From: an uncultured Alphaproteobacteria bacterium
Lineage (GTDB): Bacteria; Pseudomonadota; Alphaproteobacteria; MPNO01; UBA2964
Reading direction: 5' to 3'
Length of the DNA stretch: 64,000 nucleotides
NCBI GenBank assembly: GCA_951812775.1
Contig: OX638326.1
Span: 3,545,391 to 3,609,390, forward strand
The notes below the pieces were generated by a model. It was not told the DNA's origin. It was given only the letters and a program-made list of their open reading frames with translations, and did no database searches. Shown here piece by piece: positions 31,995-42,236 of the stretch; positions within the stretch are counted from its first letter, which is position 1; each line of letters begins with the position of its first letter. The position numbers and the translations under genes were made by a program.

Positions 31995-32996
31995 CTAGCT
32001 GTTTCGAACGGTCTCGACAAACAGATCGTTGACGGTGAGCGGTCGATCCATTAACCCCTGGTCATCGCAATAGCCCAGGAACGTCTCCAGATTGGCCCGG
32101 TTGGCGGCTATACCTGACGGCCAGAGGTCGGGACCCATCCGCTTTTGTTGTGCCTTGTAGATGTTGGATGTCCAGGCCAGCAGCGCATAGGCGGGATCTT
32201 GATAATATTGATAGGCAATGTCTTTTGATCGGTTCCACATATCGATCAAGGCCGTGGCAAGCTCTGGTGATTTTTCGTAGCTGTCCCGTCTCATGGCCAG
32301 AAGATGCATGACCGGGAAATAACCGTATTTTTTGAAATAGCGCTCATCTTCGGCTTCGGGATCGCTGAACAGACGCCGGATGGAGTCATCGGCCGCGGCG
32401 AGAGACTTGAGCGATCTGGCCGGAGGTTGCGGACAGATCATTGCATCGATCTCGCCCTTTACCAGCATCTCGCCGATTTCCGTTTCTTCCGGCATCCGTT
32501 GAACAGAAACACCATCGGGAAACTCGACCGGGAGCTGTTCGGGGCGCATGCAGTGCCAGTTGATATCGCGCCAGTCGACACCGTAATCCCGTTTGAGATC
32601 GCCTTTGGCGAGAACGGATAATGTGACCTGAAAGGCGGTGATGCCAACATTACGGCCCACGAGGTCCTGCGGCTTCTCAATACCTGAATTGGCATTGATG
32701 TAAATCTGGCTGGCCGAGAAATAGCGCCGCGGAAAGATCGGAATACCGACCATGGGGAAGTCCGGGTCACGCGATAGTCCTAATATGTAGGACCCGAGCG
32801 ACATTTCACAGATGTCGAATTCGAGGTCGCGCAGCATCCGGTGATGGCGGTCGAGTCCGTGCCGCCGTTCCAGTGTTTCGCCGATTTCCAGGACCTCGAG
32901 ATCAATTCCCCCGGGCGCTTCGATTTGCCCGGTAAAAAAGGGCATATGACGTTCATATAGTTCCAGCGCGATTGAGAGTTCCAACTCTGCCTCCAT
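31995..32996 (-). CDS. 4,5-dihydroxyphthalate decarboxylase-like / NMT1-like binding-fold protein
   Basis: A 333-residue protein with a periplasmic-binding-protein fold but no signal peptide. Landmarks: FDICEMSLGSYIL (about 60-72), VGIPIFPRRYFSASQIYINANSGIEKPQDLVGRNVGI (about 82-118), EIGEMLVKGEIDAMICPQPP (about 171-190), and YFPVMHLLAMRRDSYEKSPELA. Close relatives include phthalate-pathway decarboxylases and uncharacterised companions of dioxygenases. It is 21 bp from the flavoprotein start on the same strand and divergent from a TauD gene. It is paralogous to the gene at 61484. Reaction not assigned. Confidence 0.75.
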   Translation of the reverse strand: MEAELELSIALELYERHMPFFTGQIEAPGGIDLEVLEIGETLERRHGLDRHHRMLRDLEFDICEMSLGSYILGLSRDPDFPMVGIPIFPRRYFSASQIYINANSGIEKPQDLVGRNVGITAFQVTLSVLAKGDLKRDYGVDWRDINWHCMRPEQLPVEFPDGVSVQRMPEETEIGEMLVKGEIDAMICPQPPARSLKSLAAADDSIRRLFSDPEAEDERYFKKYGYFPVMHLLAMRRDSYEKSPELATALIDMWNRSKDIAYQYYQDPAYALLAWTSNIYKAQQKRMGPDLWPSGIAANRANLETFLGYCDDQGLMDRPLTVNDLFVETVRNS

Positions 32997-33117
32997 GATT
33001 TCTGAGAGGACAGGATGCGATGCGGTTTGACGCCTGTAAAGGTCGTGTCGGACAAGCCTGCTATGTATCGACCGGTAATCAGGCTAGAATTCCGGAAAGA
33101 AAATGGGGGATGCAGGC

Positions 33118-33987
33118 ATGAAAAACCAGGTTATCACCGTCAGCCCAATGTCAGCCTATACGGGCGCGGAGATTTCTGGCGTCGATCTCACAAAGCCGCT
33201 CAGCGACCAGGCCCGCAGCGAAATTCGTCAGGCGATAAACGAGTGGGGTGCAGTCTTTTTCCGGGAGCAGGAGCTGACACCCGCTCAACAGCTGGCTTTT
33301 GCGCGCCAGTTTGGGACAACGGAAGAAGACACCCATGTTTCAAATATGACGGGTGTTGATGGTCTTCCGGACGTGAAAGAAGTCGTTCGTGAAGCAGATG
33401 AGGTGCGCAATATCGGCGGATTTTGGCATATGGATCAGTCTTTCTATGACCTCCCCAGCTGTTTCTCCGTCCTCTATGCGCGAGAGCTGCCGCCGAATGG
33501 CGGTGACACAATGTTTTCGCATCTGAGCGCCGCCTATGACGCCTTGTCGACTGCTCTGGAGAAATTGTCGGGTGTTCACGTCAGGGCGCACGCTGATAGC
33601 GCTGCAATCAACGCCGCAGCATCGGGTTTGAGCTTTGAATATTATGTCGAAAGCCGAAAACGGTTTGGAGGAATAGAGGCGACCCATCCCATCGTCGCGA
33701 TGCATCCTGAATCTGGCCGCAAGGTTCTGTATTTCAGCCCGGTCTATACGGATCGTTTTGATGGCTGGACGCGGGATGAAAGCCTGCCCCTGATGAAATA
33801 CTTAACCGGCATCCTGGGAAAACCGGAACATACCTGCCGGTTTCGTTGGCAAGAAGGCTCCATGGCAATGTGGGATAACCGCGCGGTCGTACACTATGCG
33901 CTTGATGATTACACCGGCCATCGCCGCCTGATGCACCGGGTTACTGTTAATGGACCCTGGCTCGAACCGTGTCCGAAAACGACTTAG
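33118..33987 (+). CDS. TauD/TfdA family Fe(II)/2-oxoglutarate dioxygenase
   Basis: A 289-residue non-haem iron dioxygenase of the taurine/2,4-D dioxygenase group. GAEISGVDLTKPL opens the fold. The iron facial triad is His104 and Asp106 in FWHMDQSF plus the late His in RAVVHYALDDYTG, and RRLMHRVTV provides the 2-oxoglutarate Arg. The start at 33118 has GGGGGA upstream; an ATG at 33103 is an alternative. It is divergent from the dihydroxyphthalate-decarboxylase-like gene and overlaps the ppx-like stop by 4 bp, convergently. Substrate unknown. Confidence 0.85.
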   Translation: MKNQVITVSPMSAYTGAEISGVDLTKPLSDQARSEIRQAINEWGAVFFREQELTPAQQLAFARQFGTTEEDTHVSNMTGVDGLPDVKEVVREADEVRNIGGFWHMDQSFYDLPSCFSVLYARELPPNGGDTMFSHLSAAYDALSTALEKLSGVHVRAHADSAAINAAASGLSFEYYVESRKRFGGIEATHPIVAMHPESGRKVLYFSPVYTDRFDGWTRDESLPLMKYLTGILGKPEHTCRFRWQEGSMAMWDNRAVVHYALDDYTGHRRLMHRVTVNGPWLEPCPKTT

Positions 33988-34919
33988 GCGCTTGCGAGTA
34001 CTTTCTTGGAAACCCTTGCAGGTTTCGCTGCGGCAAAGTCCTTGGCTGCGGCGTGGCAGCCATCCATCAGGCCACGTGTTGAAAATGTGACCTTGCTCGC
34101 GTCGCTCGCTTTGATAAGACATTTCATAATGCGCGCTGCGACGATTGCCGAACTCAACTCGTGGTTTCCGGCAATCACTTCTTTGCTGACTTTTTTCGCA
34201 AACTTACGGGCCTTCTTCGCATTCAACCGGTAGCCTTCAATGACACGGGGTCTTGCAGTGTCGGCGGCATGGATACGGGCAAGTTTACGCCAGCCACCAC
34301 CGGACAGGTAAATTGGCAGGTCTTTGCCATGGCTTATCCAATCGATTTTTGAGAGCTCCTTATTGACGATATCGTCTAGACTCTTCACCTCGTGATGGGC
34401 TTTTTCTGTCAGCCGAATGTGGCCCAGCGGCAAGCTGACGGTGCGAATAACTTTGCGTTTACGCATTTCGGCGGTTTCGAGACTGCCGCCACCAAGATCC
34501 GCGATGAGGCCATTTGCCGGTGCAGTTTCCGAAAGACCGGAAATAATGCCACGTGCACACAATGTCGCTTCTTGATCTCCACTTAAAATATGGACAGGAA
34601 AGCCAAATTGTTTTTCAAGTCGTTTCGCGAATTTCTTACCATCGCGCGCTTCTCGTACTGCGGAAGTCGCAACCAGTTCAATTGCATTTACACGATGAAG
34701 TGTGGCGAGAGCCGTATATCCCGCGATCGTTTCCATCGCGAGCTTGATACCTCGTGCAGATAAGTTTCCACTCTTATCCAATCCCTCTGCCAAACGGCAA
34801 CGTGTCTTGAGACTTACGATACGGTGGTGATGGGGGGACGGCGCAGAATAAATTGCCAGTCGAACGGTATTAGAACCGATATCGATAACCGCGTGACGGT
34901 TAGTTTTTGACTTTGACAT
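33984..34919 (-). CDS. ppx: Ppx/GppA family exopolyphosphatase (short form)
   Basis: A 311-residue ASKHA-fold phosphatase that degrades polyphosphate or pppGpp. AVIDIGSNTVRLAIYS (10-25) is the first phosphate loop, ELVATSAVREARDGK follows, and LIADLGGGSLE (about 137-147) is the second loop. YLSGGGWRKLARIH completes the core. E. coli Ppx and GppA are near 500 residues; the C-terminal HD-like domain is absent here, as in many alphaproteobacterial members. It sits 105 bp downstream of ppk on the same strand, matching the usual polyphosphate pairing. Confidence 0.85.
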   Translation of the reverse strand: MSKSKTNRHAVIDIGSNTVRLAIYSAPSPHHHRIVSLKTRCRLAEGLDKSGNLSARGIKLAMETIAGYTALATLHRVNAIELVATSAVREARDGKKFAKRLEKQFGFPVHILSGDQEATLCARGIISGLSETAPANGLIADLGGGSLETAEMRKRKVIRTVSLPLGHIRLTEKAHHEVKSLDDIVNKELSKIDWISHGKDLPIYLSGGGWRKLARIHAADTARPRVIEGYRLNAKKARKFAKKVSKEVIAGNHELSSAIVAARIMKCLIKASDASKVTFSTRGLMDGCHAAAKDFAAAKPARVSKKVLASA

Positions 34920-35024
34920 TTTTACTCACGCACAGCACTACGTATCCATTAAATATCAATAAATCCGAATCATCTATAGAAATCAGCGATTTATCTCTAA
35001 CCGCGGTAGCTCGGTGCTGCCTTT

Positions 35025-37256
35025 TTACGATGCTGACCCTCTTCCAGACAGGCTGGGGTACGTCATGAAATATTCATGTGCATTAAAAGGATGGTCACCT
35101 GGATCGGTTCGGTGATAGGCGCCCGAAGCATCCATTTCCCAGCTTTGTTCGTTGTCTTTTAAGTTCGCGATCATGATCTGATCCAGCACCTGCCGGTGAA
35201 CCGTAGGATTCTCGATGGGGAGCAATGTTTCGACCCGACGATCCAGATTGCGCGGCATAAAATCGGCTGAAGATATAAACACTTTTGCCTTGTCATGCGG
35301 CAATCCATGGCCCGCACCAAAACAGATAATACGGCTATGTTCCAGGAACCGCCCAACAATCGATTTGACGCGGATATTCTCTGACAGTCCTTTTATACCG
35401 GGCCGCAAACAACAGATGCCACGCGCGATGAGGTCGATCTGAACGCCTGCCTGGGAAGCCTTGTAGAGCGCATCGATGATGTCACCATCGACAATCGCAT
35501 TCATCTTTGCCCAGATTGCCGCTGGTTTCCCTTCTTTGGCGTGAGAGATTTCCTCATCAATCAACTTGAGAAGCCTTTTGCGAAGGGTGACCGGTGAATA
35601 GGCCAGCTTTTCCATCTTTGTCGGTCGCGCGGTACAGGTCATGTAATTAAACAGACTCGCAGCATCCCGACATAAGGATGTGTCGCAGGTAAAGAACGAC
35701 AGGTCGGTGTAAATTTTTGCGTTTATCGGATGATAGTTACCCGTTCCAAAATGGCAGTAGGTAACCAACTGCCCGGTTTCACGGCGTACAACGAGTGAAA
35801 GCTTGGCATGGGTCTTGATCTCAATGAATCCATAGACGACTTGAACACCCGCGCGTTCCATGTCGCGCGCCCAGCGGATATTGCGTTCTTCATCGAAACG
35901 CGCCTTGAGTTCGACTAGCGCAGTCACGGATTTACCGGCTTCAGCCGCCGCGATGAGCGCCCGAACAATCGGAGAATCCTCGCCGGTACGATATAGCGTC
36001 TGCTTGATTGCCACGACGGCAGGGTCCTGCGCCGCCTGGCGGACAAATTGCACCACAACGTCGAAACTCTCATACGGGTGATGGACGACGATATCTTTGG
36101 ACCGGATTGCCTTAAAGCAGTCGCCACCGAAATCGCGAATGCGTTCCGGAAAACGCGCGACATGAAAACGCGCGACATAAGGTGTAAACTTCAAGTCTGG
36201 TTTGTCGTGAATGATCAGTTCTTTGGTGTCGACGAGCCCGACAATATCCTCTTCCGAAAATACGTCGTCGCGGTCAACATTGAGCTGACGGATCAGGAAG
36301 TCCCGCAGGGCAGGTCCCATATTACGATTGATGGACAGGCGGATGACATCGCCCCGTCGGCGGCGTTTGAGGGCGCTCTCGAACACCCGTACCAGATCTT
36401 CCGCCTCGTCTTCCACTTCCAGATCGCTGTCTCGCAGGATCCGGGCCATGCCAAACTCCATGACATCAAATCGCGGAAACAATCTCTCGAAATGCATTCG
36501 GATAATCTGTTCAATCCGAATAAAGCGGGGCTGGGTGCCGGGCATCCGGACGAACCGGTCGAGCTGCGCCGGGATCGGGATCAACCCGCTAAGTTGAACA
36601 TCGTTGCGGGTCCGTGCGAGCTTGAGAACCATCGCCAATCCAAGGTTCGGCATAAAGGGAAACGGATGAGCGGGATCGACGGCAATCGGCGTGAGGACGG
36701 GAAAGATTTCTTCGGTAAAATAGGTTTCGATCCAGCTTGTTTCGGTGGTTGTTAGTTCTTCCGTTCGAAGGACTTCGATTCCTTCCTTGTCCATCTCTGC
36801 CCGTAGCTCTTTCCATGTCTGTTGCTGCTGAGCGACGAGTTGCGTTACCGATTCTTTGACAGCATCCAGTTGCTGGGCCGGCGTCAGATACTCCTTGCTA
36901 TGTGCGACGATGCCGGCAGCTACCTGGCCTTTTAGACCGGCAACCCGTACCATAAAGAATTCATCCAGATTGCTTGCGGAAATAGAGAGAAACCGTACGC
37001 GTTCCAGAATAGGATGGGCGGTATTGCTGGCCTCTTCCAGAACCCGTTGATTAAAAGCCAGCCAGGACAGCTCGCGATTTATAAACCGGTCAACCGATAT
37101 TGCCGTGATATGAAGCTCACCAGCTTCATTTGCAGCTTTGGCTTTGAGTGATTGGGTTGGTTCGGCGGTTTTAACAGGCGTTGAAACCACGGGATCAATG
37201 GTTCTCTCAGCGGATATGTCTTTGGCCGCCGCCGTCGTGTTAGTTGGAGCGTTCAT
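35025..37256 (-). CDS. ppk1: Polyphosphate kinase 1
   Basis: A 743-residue PPK1, which reversibly polymerises the gamma-phosphate of ATP into polyphosphate. After a divergent N-terminal extension of about 50 residues, the conserved [19 protein letters not shown] opens the N domain. Core landmarks include [29 protein letters not shown] (about 407-418), [16 protein letters not shown], and [23 protein letters not shown], which bears the catalytic His region. The C-domain has [21 protein letters not shown]. Length is normal. Phosphate-starvation or stringent control would be usual, but no Pho box was identified. Confidence 0.92.
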   Translation of the reverse strand: MNAPTNTTAAAKDISAERTIDPVVSTPVKTAEPTQSLKAKAANEAGELHITAISVDRFINRELSWLAFNQRVLEEASNTAHPILERVRFLSISASNLDEFFMVRVAGLKGQVAAGIVAHSKEYLTPAQQLDAVKESVTQLVAQQQQTWKELRAEMDKEGIEVLRTEELTTTETSWIETYFTEEIFPVLTPIAVDPAHPFPFMPNLGLAMVLKLARTRNDVQLSGLIPIPAQLDRFVRMPGTQPRFIRIEQIIRMHFERLFPRFDVMEFGMARILRDSDLEVEDEAEDLVRVFESALKRRRRGDVIRLSINRNMGPALRDFLIRQLNVDRDDVFSEEDIVGLVDTKELIIHDKPDLKFTPYVARFHVARFPERIRDFGGDCFKAIRSKDIVVHHPYESFDVVVQFVRQAAQDPAVVAIKQTLYRTGEDSPIVRALIAAAEAGKSVTALVELKARFDEERNIRWARDMERAGVQVVYGFIEIKTHAKLSLVVRRETGQLVTYCHFGTGNYHPINAKIYTDLSFFTCDTSLCRDAASLFNYMTCTARPTKMEKLAYSPVTLRKRLLKLIDEEISHAKEGKPAAIWAKMNAIVDGDIIDALYKASQAGVQIDLIARGICCLRPGIKGLSENIRVKSIVGRFLEHSRIICFGAGHGLPHDKAKVFISSADFMPRNLDRRVETLLPIENPTVHRQVLDQIMIANLKDNEQSWEMDASGAYHRTDPGDHPFNAHEYFMTYPSLSGRGSAS

Positions 37257-37396
37257 GGCGGTTGAATAACAGCCGCATATGACTCTTATATTTCAGAAAT
37301 ATGACAATATTGTTTCGAAAAGGACGCAGAGGCCTATTCTCGTTTGCCTGAGAGTTTGGCGGTTCAAGATTGAAACGTTATTTCGCGTTTTATTGT

Positions 37397-38359
37397 CTAC
37401 TCCGCCGCGGCTCTAACCGTTTCGCCGCCATATTTCGTCCGTAGTTTCTGCCATTTCTCGGCGCGGGCTTTCATGTCGACATCCACCGTTTCGGGGATTT
37501 CGACAAAGGGCGGGCGCAGCGGGCCGGGGTCGCAATAGCCGGCATAGCGAATGGCGATTTTTGCGGCTGTTTCGCGCCACGAAAAGTTGGGCTTTGCATC
37601 GAGCATGACCGGTGAGATATCGAAATAGATCTCTTTTGCCAAGTCGGTGTTGCCGGTTGTGACGGCGTTATAGAGCGCAATAACGGGTTCGGGCCCCATC
37701 CAGCTATCGATCGACCAGAACCCTTCCGCGCCGAGTTCGTGGAACGGATGGAACTGCATAGTGTTACAGAACACGGAAATATGGCCGTCGATGATCTCTT
37801 TGAGTTTCATGAATTCCAGCGTGTCGCGATGGCTGTCCTTCATGCCGATGATGTTGGGTTGCTTGACCAGCTCTTCGAAGGCCGGGACGGATAGTTTGAC
37901 GTTATGCAGGGCCGGATTGTGATAGAGCATAATGCCGAGCTTGGGGAAGCGTTCAGCGATGTCCCGGTAAAACCCGACGGCGTTTTCGATGGTTGACGGG
38001 AAATAGAATGGCACCCCGACCAGCACGCCGTAAGCGCCGATCTCCTGCGCAAATTCCAGGCGTTTTAGGACTTCGCGGGAGTTGAGCGCGGTGCAGCCAA
38101 CGAACATCGGCACGCGATTGTCGTTAATCTCGACCGCGGCCCGGTTCAGCGTTTGCCATTCTTCCCAAAGCAGGGTGTGAAACTCGCCAAAGCTGCCGCA
38201 GGTCGATATCGCGCCGGGCCCATCATCAATCATTTTGTTGAGGGCGGTGGAAAGCCGATCGAGATCGATGGTCTCGGTTGCATCGATAGAGGCGCCGTCG
38301 TCCGTTGTGAACGCCGGCATCATCGCCATAAAGCCCTTGAGATCGCTGCTGCTCACCAT
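37397..38359 (-). CDS. DHDPS/NAL-family aldolase, hydratase-aldolase-like
   Basis: A 320-residue class I aldolase family protein. STCGSFGEFHTLLWEEW (about 50-66) resembles the GTFGE...WEEW region of trans-o-hydroxybenzylidenepyruvate hydratase-aldolases. IMLYHNPALH carries the Tyr, and NIIGMKDSHRDTLEF carries the Schiff-base Lys. Members of that subgroup cleave aromatic-ring degradation intermediates to pyruvate and an aldehyde. ATG at 38359 has AGGAGAG upstream. It is divergent from a TauD gene across an 87-bp gap, which suits a shared degradation role. The exact substrate is unknown. Confidence 0.8.
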   Translation of the reverse strand: MVSSSDLKGFMAMMPAFTTDDGASIDATETIDLDRLSTALNKMIDDGPGAISTCGSFGEFHTLLWEEWQTLNRAAVEINDNRVPMFVGCTALNSREVLKRLEFAQEIGAYGVLVGVPFYFPSTIENAVGFYRDIAERFPKLGIMLYHNPALHNVKLSVPAFEELVKQPNIIGMKDSHRDTLEFMKLKEIIDGHISVFCNTMQFHPFHELGAEGFWSIDSWMGPEPVIALYNAVTTGNTDLAKEIYFDISPVMLDAKPNFSWRETAAKIAIRYAGYCDPGPLRPPFVEIPETVDVDMKARAEKWQKLRTKYGGETVRAAAE

Positions 38360-38446
38360 CGTTTCTCTCCTGATGAATTTCTGCAATTATTATAGGCCTA
38401 TTGGCAAACTTGCGTCAGTAGCGTTTGCAGGAGGTGGAGAATAGAC

Positions 38447-39310
38447 ATGTCGATGACCATTTCGCCTTATCCGACGGCTCTCGGTGCCGAAGTTACCGGT
38501 GTGCAGTTGTCGGCGGGCTGCGACGATGAGCTGATTGCATCGATCAAGGCTGCCTTGCACGAACATCTGGTGCTGGTCATCCGTGACCAGGACCTGTCGC
38601 CGGGTGAACAGGTCGCCTTTAGCGAACGGTTTGGGGAGCTGGTGGTACGGGTATCCGGCGAGTTTCTGCATCCTGATTATCCGCCGGTCCTGATCCTGTC
38701 GAACCGGGTTGTTGATGGGAAATCCGAGGGCGCCACCGATGCCTATGCCGGGTCGCACTGGCATTCCGATCTGACCTATGCCGAAAAGCCGAGCTTTGGC
38801 TCGATGCTGTATGCGTTGGAGGTGGCAGAAGAGGGTGGTGATACCGCCTGGGCAAATATGTATGCTGCCTATGATGCCCTGCCCGAAGAGACCAGAAAAC
38901 GGATCGATGGGCTCAAGGCGATCCATGTACGGGACCGCCGACGGAATCCACGCGCGGGTATTTTCGAGGATTTCGATCGCGACGTGAACAAATATTACGA
39001 CATCAAGGTGCTGGATTCAGTTCACCCGATGGTGCGGACGCATCCGGTGACCGGGCGCAAGGCGCTCTATGTGTCACCTCGTTTTACCGTCGTCGTCGAT
39101 GGGGTGGATGACGCGGAGGGACAACCACTGTTGGATGAGCTGTTTGAGCATCAGAAGAAGCCTGAATTTATTTTCCAGCATAAATGGCGGGTTGGTGATC
39201 TGGTGTTCTGGGATAACAGCGCAACAATCCATTTTGCCTGTGGTGGAATCAAACCACTTGGCGTCCGCAAGCTGCACCGGACGTCCATTGCCGGGGACGT
39301 GCCTTTCTAG
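38447..39310 (+). CDS. TauD/TfdA family Fe(II)/2-oxoglutarate dioxygenase
   Basis: A 287-residue dioxygenase. GAEVTGVQLS opens the fold, His106 and Asp108 in HWHSDLTY begin the iron triad, ATIHFA near the end gives the last His, and RKLHRTSI the 2-oxoglutarate Arg. It has GGAGG upstream of the ATG. It differs clearly from the tandem trio at 58.8-61.5 kb, so it is not a recent copy of them. It is divergent from the hydratase-aldolase-like gene; together they suggest a catabolic step such as oxidative ether cleavage or decarboxylation, not proven here. Confidence 0.85.
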   Translation: MSMTISPYPTALGAEVTGVQLSAGCDDELIASIKAALHEHLVLVIRDQDLSPGEQVAFSERFGELVVRVSGEFLHPDYPPVLILSNRVVDGKSEGATDAYAGSHWHSDLTYAEKPSFGSMLYALEVAEEGGDTAWANMYAAYDALPEETRKRIDGLKAIHVRDRRRNPRAGIFEDFDRDVNKYYDIKVLDSVHPMVRTHPVTGRKALYVSPRFTVVVDGVDDAEGQPLLDELFEHQKKPEFIFQHKWRVGDLVFWDNSATIHFACGGIKPLGVRKLHRTSIAGDVPF

Positions 39311-39330
39311 GGGCTAAAGCTAGCTACTCG

Positions 39331-39382
39331 GCGCGCCCAAAGGCCCGTGGTGGTCAGCGCGCCCAAAGGTCCGTGGTGGTAG
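39331..39382 (+). repeat. 26-bp tandem duplication
   Basis: Two head-to-tail copies of a 26-bp unit beginning GCGCGCCCAAAGG, with one internal C-to-T change and differing last two bases. It lies between the TauD gene and the LLM oxidoreductase gene. It is probably a slippage product; no coding role is evident. Confidence 0.85.
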
Positions 39383-39480
39383 TCCAATCTTTGCCAGCGG
39401 TGGCTATAGAAACCAGCCACCAAAACGGCTATTCATTGAAATCTGTTAATTTCCAATGCTGCAGGAGTATGTAAGCCATC

Positions 39481-40536
39481 ATGGAATTCGGCCTTTTTTC
39501 GAACGGTTTCCGCCCCCACACAACTGCTGCGAAGACTTATCAGGATGATATTGATGAGATCGTGCTGGCTGACCAGCTCGGCTTTCGCGACGTTTTTATC
39601 AGCGAACATCATGGCGAGCCGCCTTACATAAATCGGGTCGATACCATCCCCGCCCCGGAATTCATGATGTGCAAGCTGGCGGCTCTGACCAAGACCATCC
39701 GCATGGGTGCAGCGGTAAAGCTTTTTCACCTGCACCACCCGCTTGATGTCGCTGTACAGGCGGCGACCATCGAAAATCTGGTCGGGAAAGGACGTTTTAT
39801 CTTTGGTTTCGGCTCGGGCTTTCCCCACCCGCAATTTGCCGAGGCCCGCGGCCTTTCTCACGAGGACCGCCATGAGCGGATGCGTGAATCGCTCGACGTC
39901 ATATTGAGATGCTGGGCCGAAGATGAACCATTTGATGTTGATGGCAAACACTGGCAAGGCAAGAATTTGGTCGCTTTGCCCAAGCCACTTTCGCGCCCGC
40001 ATATGCCGATGGCGACCGCATCTGATACGCCGGAAACGATCAGGCTCGCCGCCGAACGCGGCTATGCGCTGCTCTGCGCCTTCTTTGAAACGGAAGAGAT
40101 GTTGCGCGGTAAGGCAGATCTGTATGAGGAGGCGGGCAAGAAAGCCGGTCATACCGACCCGCGCAAAATGGTTGCCGGCTCGCGGGCAGTCTATATCGCT
40201 GACTCGGAAAAGGAAGCGCTGGAGCATTTGCGCCCCGCCGTAACGCATGAGGTTGGATTCCAGGCCGAGCGTGGTTTTTTGACGATGCTGAAGCGGGTTT
40301 ATGGTGTTGAGGTCCCCAACAGCGAACAGGCGCTTGATGCGCTGGTCGAGGCGGGCATTTATGTACTCGGCGACCCCGATACGGTGGCTAAAAAAATCCG
40401 TTCCTACTATGAAGGCTGCGGCGGGTTCGGCACCTTTCTGCTGGTCGGCGGCAAGAACTGGACGACAAAGGAAAATCGTGCCCGCTCCATGCAGCGCTTT
40501 ATGGACGAGGTCGCACCGCAACTCGACGATCTGTGA
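39481..40536 (+). CDS. LLM class flavin-dependent oxidoreductase
   Basis: A 351-residue luciferase-like monooxygenase-fold protein (FMN or F420 type). Landmarks: MEFGLFSNGF at the start, DIDEIVLADQLGFRDVFISEHHG (about 22-44), RMGAAVKLFHLHHPLDVAVQAATIENLVGKGRFIFGFGSG (about 76-115), and VLGDPDTVAKKIRSYYEGCGGFGTFLL near the end. These enzymes oxygenate small organic substrates using reduced flavin from a partner reductase. AGGAG lies 13 bp before the ATG. It is followed by a GFA-family gene on the same strand. Confidence 0.85.
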   Translation: MEFGLFSNGFRPHTTAAKTYQDDIDEIVLADQLGFRDVFISEHHGEPPYINRVDTIPAPEFMMCKLAALTKTIRMGAAVKLFHLHHPLDVAVQAATIENLVGKGRFIFGFGSGFPHPQFAEARGLSHEDRHERMRESLDVILRCWAEDEPFDVDGKHWQGKNLVALPKPLSRPHMPMATASDTPETIRLAAERGYALLCAFFETEEMLRGKADLYEEAGKKAGHTDPRKMVAGSRAVYIADSEKEALEHLRPAVTHEVGFQAERGFLTMLKRVYGVEVPNSEQALDALVEAGIYVLGDPDTVAKKIRSYYEGCGGFGTFLLVGGKNWTTKENRARSMQRFMDEVAPQLDDL

Positions 40537-40581
40537 GCGATTAAGATTGGAGAAGATTTGATTTGACGGAGGTGAAAGACC

Positions 40582-40995
40582 ATGGCGACACATACAGGCG
40601 GATGTTTGTGCGGCGCAATTCGGTATGAAGTGACGGGGGAGCCGGTTCGCGCCGCACAGTGTCATTGTGATGAGTGCCGCCGGGCGACCGGGTCGAGCTT
40701 CGCGACCGTCGTCTTTTTTAAGGAAGAAGATGTCAAGGTAACTCAGGGAACGCCAAAGCAGTTCTTCCATCCGGCGGATAGCGGCAACACCATGACAAAG
40801 GAGTTCTGCGACAATTGTGGTTCCCAGGTTTTGGGCGCCGGGTCGGGCAGCCCCGGTATCCGGAGCGTCAGGGTAGGCTCTCTTGATGATGCCAGTTTCG
40901 TAAAGCCGCAAATGGATATCTATACCGGCAAGGCCTTGCCGTTTACGAAATTGTCGGACGAGACCGAACATTTTGAGGCTGGTCGGCCCCGTTAG
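40582..40995 (+). CDS. GFA family protein (CENP-V/GFA zinc-binding fold)
   Basis: A 137-residue protein of the glutathione-dependent-formaldehyde-activating (Gfa) fold. Zinc ligands are seen in GGCLCGAIRYEV, AAQCHCDECRRATGSSF and FCDNCGSQVLG. Most members do not activate formaldehyde, and their function is unsettled. GGAGGTGAAAGACC precedes the ATG. It sits 45 bp after the LLM oxidoreductase gene, likely in one transcript. Confidence 0.85.
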   Translation: MATHTGGCLCGAIRYEVTGEPVRAAQCHCDECRRATGSSFATVVFFKEEDVKVTQGTPKQFFHPADSGNTMTKEFCDNCGSQVLGAGSGSPGIRSVRVGSLDDASFVKPQMDIYTGKALPFTKLSDETEHFEAGRPR

Positions 40996-41119
40996 GTCCC
41001 GTCGCCAGAAAACAGCGCCAACGCTTCCAGTGGAAATTGGAGAGCTGCAGTAGACCACCCCGGAAAACGGTCTAAAATCTTTTCCAACACTTTATTCAAA
41101 AACTTGGGAGGCTTTTGGC

Positions 41120-42190
41120 ATGGCTGTTCACTTTAATAACGTGCATGAGATGTTGCTCATGGCGCGGCGCAATCTGAGTCAGGATAACTGGGACTATATC
41201 AACGGCGCTGCGGAGACCGAGACCAGCCTGCGGCGCAACCGCATGTCGATTGATAGTCTCGCCTTCAGGCCCCGTGTTTGCCGTGATGTGCGCAAGATAG
41301 ATATGAGCACGACGTTCCTGGGCGATAAAATTCGTATCCCGGTGTTGCTGGCGCCAATGGGCAGTATTCATCGCTGGACACCGAAGGGTGCCGTAGAGGT
41401 TGATATCGCGGCGGAAGAGTTTGGCACGATCAATTTTATCAGCACGGTAACCGAGCCGAGCCTTGAAGAGATTGCTGCGAACAGCCCGCATCCAAAGTCC
41501 TTCCAGATTTATGTGCGGGGAGACGACGACTGGATCAAGGCGTTGGCGAAGCGCGCCGTTGATGCGGGGTATAAATCGATAACCCTAACGGTCGACTCGT
41601 CATTTTATGGCAATCGCGAACGGTTGAGCCCGACCCAGATGGCGCTGCGCAATGTACCTGAACGTGATTTCCAGAAAGGCATTACCTGGGACACCGTCAA
41701 GATGGTGCAGGATACGATTGGCGACGTCCCCTTTATCGTAAAAGGCATCATGACCGGTGAAGACGCTGCGATTGCTGCCGAGCATGAAGTTGATTGCGTT
41801 TATATTTCCAACCATGGCGGCCGTCAGATGGACCATGTTTACGGCAATATCGATACCTTGCCGGAGATCGTCGCAGCCGTGGATGGCCGGTGTGAGGTCA
41901 TTATTGATGGTGGATTTACCCGCGCTGGCGACATGATCAAAGCGATTGCCCTCGGGGCAGATGCGGTAGCAATTGGTCGTCTGCAGGCCTGGGCGCTAGG
42001 GGCTGGTGAGGCGGAAGGGCTGGTGAAATGTCTCGAATTGCTGGAGATCGAAATTGAACGCACGATGGGTCTGTTGGGCGTCACCAATCTGGATCAGCTT
42101 GACCCGTCTTATGTCGGGCCGGCCATGCCGGTGCGCCTGCCACATGAGCATAGTGCCTTTCCACATCTTCCAGATGGCAGAATCCCCTGA
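41120..42190 (+). CDS. FMN-dependent alpha-hydroxy acid dehydrogenase/oxidase
   Basis: A 356-residue TIM-barrel flavoprotein of the lactate/glycolate/mandelate group. IPVLLAPMGSIHRWTPKGAVEVDIAAEEFGTINFISTVTEPSLEEIA spans the early FMN contacts. ITLTVDSSFYGNRERL follows. The active-site HGGRQMD is intact in VYISNHGGRQMDHVYGNIDTLPEI (about 234-257), and IDGGFTRAGDMIKAIALGADAVAIGR gives the C-terminal FMN-phosphate site. It oxidises an (S)-2-hydroxy acid to a keto acid. The precise acid is unknown. Confidence 0.88.
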   Translation: MAVHFNNVHEMLLMARRNLSQDNWDYINGAAETETSLRRNRMSIDSLAFRPRVCRDVRKIDMSTTFLGDKIRIPVLLAPMGSIHRWTPKGAVEVDIAAEEFGTINFISTVTEPSLEEIAANSPHPKSFQIYVRGDDDWIKALAKRAVDAGYKSITLTVDSSFYGNRERLSPTQMALRNVPERDFQKGITWDTVKMVQDTIGDVPFIVKGIMTGEDAAIAAEHEVDCVYISNHGGRQMDHVYGNIDTLPEIVAAVDGRCEVIIDGGFTRAGDMIKAIALGADAVAIGRLQAWALGAGEAEGLVKCLELLEIEIERTMGLLGVTNLDQLDPSYVGPAMPVRLPHEHSAFPHLPDGRIP

Positions 42191-42236
42191 TATGGACTAA
42201 AATCACACAACAAAAACGCGGTTAAGGGAGTGCGAA

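Noticed and set aside
39433-41058. 541-codon open frame on the minus strand
   Set aside because: It is antisense to two well-supported genes (LLM oxidoreductase and GFA protein) and has no family similarity; it is a product of codon composition.
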